Shown here piece after piece: positions 34,569-42,844 of a DNA stretch of 64,000 nucleotides. A program made the translations under genes and the position numbers. Within the stretch, counting starts at the first letter, position 1; every line of letters begins with the position of its first letter. Below the pieces are notes generated by a model. That model was given only the letters and a program-made list of their open reading frames with translations, was not told the DNA's origin and did not search any database. The DNA comes from Acinetobacter sp. ANC 4910 (GTDB lineage: Bacteria > Pseudomonadota > Gammaproteobacteria > Pseudomonadales > Moraxellaceae), in NCBI RefSeq assembly GCF_004331035.1, contig NZ_SJNT01000005.1:1-64000 (forward strand), given 5' to 3'.

Positions 34569-36218
34569 TTATTTGGGAAAAGTGAGTTTGCAACGCAAAC
34601 CACCCAAGGGTGAATGTTCAAAACGTAAACTTCCACCAAGTGCCTGAGCAATCTTACATGAAAGTGCCAAACCTAGCCCTGTTCCACCTGTGCTCCGGGT
34701 TCGTGAATCATCCACACGATAGAATCGCTCGCCCAAGTGCTGCAATTGTTCATCGGTCAAGCCATACGGGCTATCATCGACATACAGGCTCCACGCTGTT
34801 TCTGTTTGTTCAGTGTGAATCTTGATTTCTCCACCCTGTTCAGTATAACGAATGCTGTTGCTGAGTAAGTTGACCACAATTTGTTTGAATCGGTCTGTAT
34901 CTAATTGTAAGACTGGCGCATCACCCTGCACACTCACACTGAGATTCGCCTGTTCAAACTTTGGCTTAAAGTTTTCCACTTCTTGCACCACCACATCCCA
35001 CGGATTTACCGTCGAAAAGTAACACGTCAATTGCTGAGCATCGGCTTGAGCTAAATCGGCCAAATCTTGGGTCAATTTTTTCAAACTGCTCACTTGACGC
35101 ATCATGGCATCCAGATGCTCAGGGGTCGCCTTACGGATACCATCTTGCATCGCTTCGATTTGCGCCTGTAACACAGCCAATGGCGTTTTTAATTCGTGTG
35201 AAGTATCAGCCACCCATTGACGACGTGACGTTTCATGTTGATTTAGAATTTCTGCCAATTGATTCAACTCATTGGATAAATCACCTAATTCATCATTACG
35301 GTTAATTTTGACTTGATGTTGGTAATTACCTTGCGTCAACTCACGCGTCGCATTGAGTAAACGTTGAATTGGTTTTTTAAAATAAGTCGCCAACAATAAT
35401 GCGGCAATTAGACTGGCTAAAATCGTTAAAGCATAGACCAAAAATAAGTAACGTTTTTGATTACTGAAAAAATTAATACTTAAGGCATCATCCTGATCTA
35501 AGACTGGCTTTAACCCTAAATAGCCCACCACTTTGTCATCTACAATAATCGGACGATAGGAAATTTGATCTGAAGAAGGCTCCCCCACCACAAATTGTCG
35601 TTTGGCATCATATAAAGATAAACGTGAACTCAAGCCCAAACGGTCTGGCATTGAAATAAATTGCTTCTTCTGATTGCTATTTTTTAACTTATTCTGCGCT
35701 TGTCCTTCTTTACGATCGGGCGGTCGGAAAGCGTTTTCATTCGATTTTAAAGGAAATTTTAAACCTTCAAAGGGTTGGTATTCAGAGGGTAAATTTAACT
35801 CTAACCAACGTAATTCCTCTTGGTCGAGCAACGGTTTCCCTTGATCTGCTCGAGCCAGCGTTGGTGGTAAATTCACAAAAGTATGTTCTTCAAAGTAACG
35901 CTGCTGTAAGGCAATATCGTATTGTCGGCGCAACCACCAATGCGACAGTCGGTCATAATCATCAGGGTCTGCCTGACCCTCAATTTGTAAAATCTGGGCC
36001 TGAATGGCATTGCCCCAGTCGTGATAAACCGCGTACACCCCTGCCAAATTGGAAATCAGATGATCGAGCTTTTGCATTTCGACATCGGCCACATACTTGG
36101 TGAAGTTTTTTTGCATGGTCCAGTGCAACACCCCTAAACTCAGAGTGATAATCACCAAGGTGGTTAGCAATACAGTTAGGAATAGGCGTAGCGCAATCGG
36201 GACACGTCGAATATTCAA
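34569..36218 (-). CDS. baeS: BaeS: membrane sensor histidine kinase
   Basis: Inner-membrane sensor kinase of 549 residues: membrane helix (about 10-32), a long periplasmic sensor (about 35-255, with a Lys/Asn-rich stretch at 165-190), a second helix (about 258-278), HAMP (about 280-332), the H-box with His341 (DTSHELKTPL), an N-box NLLSNSIRYTEQGG and the G2 box GTGLGLALS. The G1 region reads VDDSPYGLTDEQL rather than the usual DxGxG. The start is TTG with no clear ribosome-binding site. It is upstream of baeR, and divergent from an LTxxQ lipoprotein gene. Confidence 0.9.
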   Translation of the reverse strand: MNIRRVPIALRLFLTVLLTTLVIITLSLGVLHWTMQKNFTKYVADVEMQKLDHLISNLAGVYAVYHDWGNAIQAQILQIEGQADPDDYDRLSHWWLRRQYDIALQQRYFEEHTFVNLPPTLARADQGKPLLDQEELRWLELNLPSEYQPFEGLKFPLKSNENAFRPPDRKEGQAQNKLKNSNQKKQFISMPDRLGLSSRLSLYDAKRQFVVGEPSSDQISYRPIIVDDKVVGYLGLKPVLDQDDALSINFFSNQKRYLFLVYALTILASLIAALLLATYFKKPIQRLLNATRELTQGNYQHQVKINRNDELGDLSNELNQLAEILNQHETSRRQWVADTSHELKTPLAVLQAQIEAMQDGIRKATPEHLDAMMRQVSSLKKLTQDLADLAQADAQQLTCYFSTVNPWDVVVQEVENFKPKFEQANLSVSVQGDAPVLQLDTDRFKQIVVNLLSNSIRYTEQGGEIKIHTEQTETAWSLYVDDSPYGLTDEQLQHLGERFYRVDDSRTRSTGGTGLGLALSCKIAQALGGSLRFEHSPLGGLRCKLTFPK

Positions 36219-36350
36219 CAGCGGTGCTCGGTTGTTATTTTGTTAGCACTATTGTAACCAACCTATTTTCAAAAAACCCTCCATTGTTTCTTCATCTTTA
36301 TTATTTAATCTTTAAGCACAAATGAAAAATAGCGTGCTGGGGTATTGATA

Positions 36351-36971
36351 ATGAGCTTAATGAAAAAAATGGTATTCGCGACCTGTAGTGTTTTAAGTGT
36401 AACAGCATTAACGGCTTGCCAATCGACGTCAGCACCGCAAGAGCACCAACACCACGTTATGGATGGTCGACATACCGATCATTTAACACCTGAACAACGT
36501 GCTGAACGCGATCAAATGCGTGCTGAACATAAAGCAATGTTTAAGCAAATGCGACAAGCCTGTGATGGCAAAACTGTGGGACAAACTGTTCAGGTGAAAG
36601 CAGGTACGCAAACTATTGACGGTCAATGTCATATGGTATTTCAACCCGACCACAAACGTGGACATGAAATGCGTATGGGTCAAGCTCCAATGCAAGGTGA
36701 TGAAGGCATGATGCGCCCTCAGCGCGGTGAAAAACTCACCGATGCACAACGCCAACAAATGGTGCAACAATTCGACCAACGTTTAAAAGAAAAACAAGCC
36801 TTCCAACAAGCGCTAGAAACGGCATGTAAAGGTCAAACTGAGGGTAAAGCAGTGCAAATTAAAGCAGGTGAACAAACCCTTTCGGGCAAATGTTCAGTAC
36901 GTTTCTTCCCAAACCAACCTCAACCCAATACTGCTCCAACCGCAAATATTGCACCACCTCCAGCTGCATAA
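36351..36971 (+). CDS. Lipoprotein with two LTxxQ/Cys-pair modules (Spy/CpxP-like motif)
   Basis: Unrecognised lipoprotein of 206 residues, with a signal peptide and LTAC lipobox (Cys23), a His-rich start (EHQHH, RHTDH) and an internal duplication. Each copy begins with LTxxQR (LTPEQR at 45, LTDAQR at 129), continues as a charged helix, and ends in a Cys-x21-Cys module (Cys71/Cys93 and Cys159/Cys181) with the shared pattern VKAG.QT..G.C / IKAG.QT..G.C. LTxxQ is the signature of Spy/CpxP periplasmic chaperones. The gene is divergent from baeS, and spy is a BaeR target in E. coli, so stress control is likely. ATG at 36351 chosen for the GGGG ribosome-binding site. Confidence 0.7.
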   Translation: MSLMKKMVFATCSVLSVTALTACQSTSAPQEHQHHVMDGRHTDHLTPEQRAERDQMRAEHKAMFKQMRQACDGKTVGQTVQVKAGTQTIDGQCHMVFQPDHKRGHEMRMGQAPMQGDEGMMRPQRGEKLTDAQRQQMVQQFDQRLKEKQAFQQALETACKGQTEGKAVQIKAGEQTLSGKCSVRFFPNQPQPNTAPTANIAPPPAA

Positions 36972-36984
36972 GCAGATTGATCAC

Positions 36985-37015
36985 AAAAAAAAGACGCTTC
37001 AAGCGTCTTTTTTTT
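36985..37015 (+). terminator. Intrinsic terminator of the lipoprotein gene
   Basis: AAAAGACGC-TTCAA-GCGTCTTTT with A- and T-runs on both sides, so it could work in both directions. Confidence 0.85.
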
Positions 37016-37283
37016 GTGCCTAAATGAGCAACATAACTTTTTACGTTTTTTGACTATTTGTATCACCCTAAAAAACATAAAAACGTTTACACTCAATGTA
37101 CTTAGAAAATTCAAGCCACCTTTTCTTGACTTTGCAGTCACTAAGAAATGAGGGGCAAGTGCTTGTACCTTATAACAAGATGTTGCACGATTAACTGGTA
37201 CTTAAAAACGTGTCATTGAAGGCACGTCACCATGTTTATTAGGATTATAACGCTGGTTAAAACCAGTATTGAGGAAAACCGAC

Positions 37284-39086
37284 ATGCCACAATACAAAGC
37301 GCCCTTACGTGATATGCAGTTCGTTTTGCATGAATTACTAAATGCTGAACAACATTATGCAAAACTTCCTGCTTTCCAAGAAACCGTAAGCCGTGAATTG
37401 GTTGACCAATATTTAGAAGCTGCGGCAGATTTCTGTGAAAATGAATTGTCTCCAATCAACCAAAGCGGTGACCGCGAAGGTTGTACTTGGAATGATGGTG
37501 TGGTGACGACACCAACTGGTTTTAAAGAAGCGTACCAAAAATATATCGAACTAGGCTTCCCTTCACTTTCAGCAGAAGAACAATACGGCGGTCAAGGTTT
37601 ACCAGTTTCTTTAGGTAACGTGATTTCAGAAATGGTTGGTACTGCAAACTGGGCTTGGGGGATGTATCCTGGGCTTTCTCATGGTGCAGTCCGTACTTTA
37701 GAACACCATGGTTCTAAAGAACAAAAAGATGCTTACTTACCAAACCTTGTTTCAGGTGTTTGGACAGGAACCATGTGCTTAACTGAATCTCATGCAGGTT
37801 CTGACTTAGGTATTATCCGCACTAAAGCTGAACCAAATGCTGACGGTAGTTATGCAATTACAGGCGAGAAAATCTTTATCTCTGCTGGTGAGCATGACAT
37901 GGCAGAAAACATTGTACACATTGTACTTGCTCGTCTTCCTGGCGCACCAAAAGGTACCAAAGGCATTTCACTCTTCATCGTGCCAAAATTCAACTTAAAT
38001 GCTGATGGTACTGTAGGTGAGCGTAATGCGGTACGTTGTGGTTCTATCGAACACAAAATGGGTATTCATGGTAACGCAACCTGCGTCATCAACTTTGACA
38101 ACGCAAAAGGTTACTTGATTGGACCTGAAAACCGTGGTCTAAACTGTATGTTTACCTTCATGAACACAGCACGTATCGGTACAGCGGTTCAAGGTCTTGC
38201 TGCATCTGAAGGTTCTTTCCAAGGTGCGCTTGCATACGCGAAAGATCGTTTAGCAATGCGTTCACTTTCTGGCCCTAAAGCACCTGAAAAAGAAGCTGAT
38301 CCAATTATTGTTCACCCAGCTGTACGCAACATGTTGTTAACGCAAAAATCTTTTGCTGAAGCAGGTCGTGCATTGGTTTACTTGTTGTCTTTCCATGCTG
38401 ACATCGTAGAGAAAGGTGCAACTGAAGAAGAGCGTAAATACTCTGACAACATCCTTTCACTCCTTACTCCAATTGCAAAAGCATTCTTAACTGAAACAGG
38501 TTCTGAATCTGCAAAACACGGCGTACAAGTGTTTGGTGGTCACGGTTTTATTTCTGAACATGGTATGGAACAAATTGTTCGTGATACCCGTATCGCTTGC
38601 TTATATGAAGGCACAACCGAAATTCAAGCTTTGGACTTGTTAGGTCGTAAAGTTTTGGGTACGCAAGGTGCAATGTTGAAAGACTTCACCAAGATTATTC
38701 ACAAATTCTGCGAAGCCAACAAAGACAACGCTGCAATGAAAGAATTTGTTGAGCCACTGGCTGCACTCAACAAAGAATGGGGCGACCTCACCATGCAAAT
38801 TGGTATGCGCGCTATGCAAAATCCAGATGAAGTTGGTGCTGCTGCTGTAGATTACTTGTATTTCTCTGGCTACGTCACGCTTGCTTACCTCTGGGCTCAA
38901 ATGGCGTTGGTTGCACAGCAAACGCTTGCTACGGGCACCTCTGATGTTGACTTCTACAATGCAAAAGTGACCACTGCACACTTCTACTTCAAGAAAATCT
39001 TGCCACGTGTTCGTTCACACGTTGACGTGATTGCTGGTGGTGTAGAGCCATTAATGTCATTAGATGCAGAACACTTCGCGTTCTAA
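37284..39086 (+). CDS. FadE-type acyl-CoA dehydrogenase, copy 1
   Basis: FAD enzyme of 600 residues that makes trans-2-enoyl-CoA in beta-oxidation. It belongs to the long acyl-CoA dehydrogenase group with a C-terminal extra domain, like Pseudomonas PA0506/PA0508 (FadE1/FadE2). The substrate/FAD loop reads TGTMCLTESHAGSDLG and the catalytic Glu is expected in CLYEGTTEIQ. Start at the ATG 37284 with GAGGAAA before it. It is followed by a close paralogue, but a terminator separates the two, so each may be controlled on its own. Confidence 0.92.
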   Translation: MPQYKAPLRDMQFVLHELLNAEQHYAKLPAFQETVSRELVDQYLEAAADFCENELSPINQSGDREGCTWNDGVVTTPTGFKEAYQKYIELGFPSLSAEEQYGGQGLPVSLGNVISEMVGTANWAWGMYPGLSHGAVRTLEHHGSKEQKDAYLPNLVSGVWTGTMCLTESHAGSDLGIIRTKAEPNADGSYAITGEKIFISAGEHDMAENIVHIVLARLPGAPKGTKGISLFIVPKFNLNADGTVGERNAVRCGSIEHKMGIHGNATCVINFDNAKGYLIGPENRGLNCMFTFMNTARIGTAVQGLAASEGSFQGALAYAKDRLAMRSLSGPKAPEKEADPIIVHPAVRNMLLTQKSFAEAGRALVYLLSFHADIVEKGATEEERKYSDNILSLLTPIAKAFLTETGSESAKHGVQVFGGHGFISEHGMEQIVRDTRIACLYEGTTEIQALDLLGRKVLGTQGAMLKDFTKIIHKFCEANKDNAAMKEFVEPLAALNKEWGDLTMQIGMRAMQNPDEVGAAAVDYLYFSGYVTLAYLWAQMALVAQQTLATGTSDVDFYNAKVTTAHFYFKKILPRVRSHVDVIAGGVEPLMSLDAEHFAF

Positions 39087-39121
39087 CCATACTTTAATGT
39101 TGCTTGCAATGTTAATTTAAG

Positions 39122-39157
39122 AAAAAAGGACTGGTCGGTTTTGACGGTCCTTTTTTT
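39122..39157 (+). terminator. Terminator between the two acyl-CoA dehydrogenase genes
   Basis: AAAAAAGGAC...GTCCTTTTTTT with a GC-containing inner part; T-run of seven. Confidence 0.7.
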
Positions 39158-39254
39158 ATGTAATCAATGCTAAATTTAATTCCATCAATAATACGTGTGA
39201 ATGCGTGTTATTCCACATTCAGCACATGATATATACAACAAAGGTGAACTAACT

Positions 39255-41036
39255 ATGCCAATTTATAATGCACCGCTTGCAGATATGAAATTCATCTTAA
39301 ATGATGTTTTTAACGCAGAACAATTCTGGCAGTCGAACGAAAATCTAGCGCATTTAGATGCCGCGACTGCAGAAGCTATTTTGGAAGAAATGGCAAAATT
39401 TGCGCAAAATGTAACGCTTCCGCTGAACCGTACAGGTGATGAGGAAGGTGCAACTTATAATAATGGCGCAGTAACTACACCTGCTGGTTTCAAAGAAGCA
39501 TTTAAGCAATATGCCCAAGGTGGCTGGATTGGTTTAGGTGCAGAAGAAGAATGGGGCGGTCAAGGCATGCCAAAAATGCTGACTGTACTTTCTGACGAAA
39601 TGCTATTCGCAACCAACCCGTCTTTCATGCTTTACCCATTACTTTCTGTGGGTGCAGGTATGGCGTTAAACAGCTATGCATCTCAAGAGCAAAAAGAAAC
39701 CTATTTACCTAAAATTTACTCTGGTGAATGGTCAGGTACCATGTGCTTAACAGAGCCACACTCAGGTACAGATTTAGGCATTATCAAAACTAAAGCTGAA
39801 CCTAACGAAGATGGTACTTATAACATCACAGGGACTAAAATTTTCATTACTGGCGGTGACCACGATTTAGCTGAAAACATCATTCACTTGGTATTGGCGA
39901 AGACTCCAGATGCACCTGCGGGTTCACGTGGTATTTCATTATTCATCGTACCCAAATTCCTTGTGAACGAAGATGGTTCAGTGGGTGAACGTAATGCCGC
40001 AGGTCCTGGTTCAATCGAACACAAAATGGGGATCAAAGCCTCTGCAACTTGCGTCATGAACTTCGATGGTGCAAAAGGTTACCTCGTGGGCAAAGAAAAC
40101 GAAGGTCTTGCAGCAATGTTCGTTATGATGAACTACGAACGTTTGTCGATGGGTATTCAAGGTCTTGGCGCATCTGAATTTGCTTACCAAAATGCGGCAC
40201 AATATGCGACTGATCGTTTACAAGGTCGTAGTGCTTCTGGCGTTAAATCACCAAACAAACCAGCAGACAGCATTTTAGTACACGGTGATGTCCGTCGTAT
40301 GTTGTTAAACGTACGTGCCAACAACGAAGCTTCTCGTGCATTTGCTGTGTATGTGGGTCAGCAGTTAGACATCACCAAATTCTCGACTGATGCGGCAGCA
40401 GTGAAAAAAGCCAATGACCGCGTTGCGCTACTTACACCAATTGCGAAAGCTTACTTAACCGATACTGCATTCCAAGCAACGCTTGATGCACAAATGTGCT
40501 TCGGTGGTCATGGTTATATTCGTGAATGGGGTATGGAGCAATGTGTCCGTGACTTACGTATCGCACAGATTTACGAAGGAACCAATGGCGTTCAATCACA
40601 AGACTTGATTGGTCGTAAAACCATTAAGTGTAACGGTGCATACGTTGCAGAATACATCGAAGAAATTCGTGATTTCGCTAATAGTTTAGATGCAGATTTA
40701 AACTTTATTAAAGATGCCACTTTGGATGCAGCGACAGAAATTGCCGACCTGACTCAATTCGTACTTGCTCAAGCGTCTGAAAGCGTAGAATTCCCAAATG
40801 CAGCAGCAGTAGACTACTTGCATGCTGTGGGCTTACTCAGCTTCGCTTATATGTTTGCTCGCATTGCCAATGCAGCAAAAGACAAAGATGGCGAGTTCTT
40901 CCAAAACAAATTGGCACTTGCCCAATACTTCGCACAACGTATTCTTCCTGAACTAGACATGCGTATTGCTAAAGTGAAAGCAGGTTCTGACTTGATCATG
41001 AACTTCAGTGAAAATTACTTCACTAGCCAAGCATAA
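39255..41036 (+). CDS. FadE-type acyl-CoA dehydrogenase, copy 2
   Basis: Paralogue of the preceding gene, 593 residues, same domain order. It has TGTMCLTEPHSGTDLG in the substrate/FAD loop and IYEGTNGVQSQDLIGRK around the expected catalytic Glu. I used the ATG at 39255 (AAGGTG seven bases before it); an ATG 18 codons earlier begins an unlikely N-terminus. Differences in the loops suggest a different chain-length preference, but I cannot say which. Confidence 0.92.
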   Translation: MPIYNAPLADMKFILNDVFNAEQFWQSNENLAHLDAATAEAILEEMAKFAQNVTLPLNRTGDEEGATYNNGAVTTPAGFKEAFKQYAQGGWIGLGAEEEWGGQGMPKMLTVLSDEMLFATNPSFMLYPLLSVGAGMALNSYASQEQKETYLPKIYSGEWSGTMCLTEPHSGTDLGIIKTKAEPNEDGTYNITGTKIFITGGDHDLAENIIHLVLAKTPDAPAGSRGISLFIVPKFLVNEDGSVGERNAAGPGSIEHKMGIKASATCVMNFDGAKGYLVGKENEGLAAMFVMMNYERLSMGIQGLGASEFAYQNAAQYATDRLQGRSASGVKSPNKPADSILVHGDVRRMLLNVRANNEASRAFAVYVGQQLDITKFSTDAAAVKKANDRVALLTPIAKAYLTDTAFQATLDAQMCFGGHGYIREWGMEQCVRDLRIAQIYEGTNGVQSQDLIGRKTIKCNGAYVAEYIEEIRDFANSLDADLNFIKDATLDAATEIADLTQFVLAQASESVEFPNAAAVDYLHAVGLLSFAYMFARIANAAKDKDGEFFQNKLALAQYFAQRILPELDMRIAKVKAGSDLIMNFSENYFTSQA

Positions 41037-41047
41037 TCCTTAAGTGT

Positions 41048-41078
41048 AAAAAACGCCTGCTCTGTCAGGCGTTTTTTT
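41048..41078 (+). terminator. Intrinsic terminator after acyl-CoA dehydrogenase copy 2
   Basis: AACGCCTG...CAGGCGTT stem with a short loop and a following T-run. Confidence 0.9.
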
Positions 41079-41152
41079 ATGCCACAATATTCATGTGCAT
41101 GAAATTTGCTTATGATTGAATAAGTTGTTATTTCAAATAATAGGAGGTAAAG

Positions 41153-41650
41153 ATGTCTGAACGAGATACTAAAGTGGTTAAAATTGAAACCCTCCTCGAC
41201 CGATTAGGCAATTTAGCAGTTGAAAGCTTTCACTACATTGCTCTATTCATTATTGGCTGTATGGTGGCATGGTCCGCCGTGCATACCGTAATCGAAATCC
41301 TCACCGTCAAACAATACGCCACCATTGACGATATTCTGTTGTTATTTATCTATTTAGAATTGGGTGCCATGGTTGGCATTTATTTTAAAACCAATCACAT
41401 GCCTGTCCGCTTTCTGATTTATGTGGCAATTACAGCCCTCACCCGTCTTTTAATTTCAGATATTCAACACGATCATAAAGCCGATATGGACTTGGTGATT
41501 ATTACTGGTTCAATCTTGATTCTTGCGCTAGCCATTTTAATTGTGCGTTATGCGTCATGGACGTTTCCTTCCGTCATGCGTGATAAACATCAAGATCAAC
41601 CCTTACCTCAAGGCAAAACCCCGCGCCCTGAAGATGATGAACTGGCTTAA
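41153..41650 (+). CDS. psiE: PsiE-family membrane protein
   Basis: Inner-membrane protein of 165 residues with four hydrophobic helices (about 25-45, 62-76, 84-102, 113-131), matching phosphate-starvation-inducible PsiE, including the LLLFIYLELGAMVGIYF and HMPVRFLIYVAITA segments. The role is unknown even in E. coli. A strong AGGAGG ribosome-binding site precedes it. I see no clear Pho box upstream. The gap to the next gene is about 80 bases. Confidence 0.85.
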   Translation: MSERDTKVVKIETLLDRLGNLAVESFHYIALFIIGCMVAWSAVHTVIEILTVKQYATIDDILLLFIYLELGAMVGIYFKTNHMPVRFLIYVAITALTRLLISDIQHDHKADMDLVIITGSILILALAILIVRYASWTFPSVMRDKHQDQPLPQGKTPRPEDDELA

Positions 41651-41732
41651 TGTCATCATGTAAATCTAGCTTGCCCACTTTTGAGCATGACCTCTGTGGC
41701 TGCGTTCAAATCGAAAGCTGGGAAGCCTAATT

Positions 41733-42137
41733 TTATCTAGGGACTAAAACATAACGACCATTTTCAAAGATCCAATACATGTTTTGCGGAGGCTCAGGCA
41801 GTCCTAGGCGCTGCCAGTCGTTGATAATTCTATAATTTGAACTTTCTATGCGTGAATTGGCATCACCAAAAACATAACTGGTACTTTGATGATTGTATTG
41901 GGTATAGGTAGGTGCCTGTAAGTTAATACTGACGTTGGCTTGTGGTCGATCCCAATTTGGCGGCCGATGATCATGCGGAGGATAAGGTCGATTCGGATAT
42001 GGGGGTTGCGGTGGATAATTAGGGCGTTTGGTACTGGTTCCCTGATAATTCGACCAACCATTGGTATCTGCGAAGGCAGAGTTAGAACTCAGCATTAAGA
42101 TGGCTATCCCACATGCAAAACAGGACTTCACTTTCAT
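41733..42137 (-). CDS. Secreted Pro-rich protein with RcnB-like C-terminus
   Basis: Protein of 134 residues with a signal peptide (cut near residue 23), a Pro/Tyr/Arg-rich middle (PPQPPYPNRPYPP) and a C-terminal part GLPEPPQNMYWIFENGRYVLV like the end of RcnB/YcdF-type periplasmic proteins. Function unknown. It is a single leftward gene, opposite in direction to psiE. Confidence 0.65.
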   Translation of the reverse strand: MKVKSCFACGIAILMLSSNSAFADTNGWSNYQGTSTKRPNYPPQPPYPNRPYPPHDHRPPNWDRPQANVSINLQAPTYTQYNHQSTSYVFGDANSRIESSNYRIINDWQRLGLPEPPQNMYWIFENGRYVLVPR

Positions 42138-42311
42138 CTGCTGCTCCCAATCATATTTGATGATATTTTAACCTAAGTTTCTACCCAAGCATGCATAAAA
42201 ATAGCAAGTTGGACAAAGATTTGTACAGGATGTTATTCCCACTTTGAATGTGAATTTTGATTGCTATGCTTTATGTTAAAATAATTTTTTTCATGGATTA
42301 GGTGGAACATT

Positions 42312-42764
42312 GTGGCGGAATTAAACTTTGAACGACTGCATCAATTTTTCTCAAAAGTACCAAGCGTACAAAAAAGATTAATCGACTCTTATGGAACAGA
42401 CGGTCAACATGCGTGGTGGTTTAAATTCCAAATTAATGTCGATCATCCTCTTGCATGGCAAACCGTTCAAGAACTAGGACATGTACTGAATTACATTTCG
42501 ACCAATGAGCGTTTACCAACGCAATTTCTTCCTGTTTCGCCTCCACCTTATATGAATGGTGAAGCCAAGGAATTTCTGGCGTGGGTCATTCAATGTAATC
42601 ACCCAGATTTTCCACCCGATGTGGTTTGTGACTGGCTTGAAGCCCGTTTACCACAACCTGTCGAAGATGAAGCACAGTGGAAAATTAAAACTGATTTACA
42701 TGAATTAGACAATATGACCGACAAAGAGCTGGATCAAATCATTCCACCAACTCCTCAGGTATAA
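42312..42764 (+). CDS. Conserved-looking cytoplasmic protein of unknown function
   Basis: Soluble 150-residue protein I do not recognise. It is acidic in its C-terminal third and rich in Trp and Pro (HAWWFKFQINVDHPLAWQ, FPPDVVCDWLEARLP). It has no signal peptide, membrane helix or known motif. The start is GTG with GGTGGA five bases upstream, which supports translation. Confidence 0.65.
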   Translation: MAELNFERLHQFFSKVPSVQKRLIDSYGTDGQHAWWFKFQINVDHPLAWQTVQELGHVLNYISTNERLPTQFLPVSPPPYMNGEAKEFLAWVIQCNHPDFPPDVVCDWLEARLPQPVEDEAQWKIKTDLHELDNMTDKELDQIIPPTPQV

Positions 42765-42804
42765 ACAATACTTCTTCTCAATTCTTGATCAAAATCAGGA
42801 ATTT

Positions 42805-42827
42805 CCTCCCTTTTATTTAAAGGGAGG
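42805..42827. terminator. Hairpin between convergent genes
   Basis: CCTCCCTTT-TATTT-AAAGGGAGG, a nine-base perfect stem between the convergent 150-residue protein and phospholipase D genes. T-runs are poor on both sides. Confidence 0.5.
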
Positions 42828-42844
42828 TTAGGAGGGATTAAAAA

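Noticed and set aside
36294-36314. The ATCTTTA direct repeat as a proven BaeR box
   Set aside because: It does not match the E. coli BaeR consensus and has a 14-base period; kept only as a hint in the lipoprotein finding.
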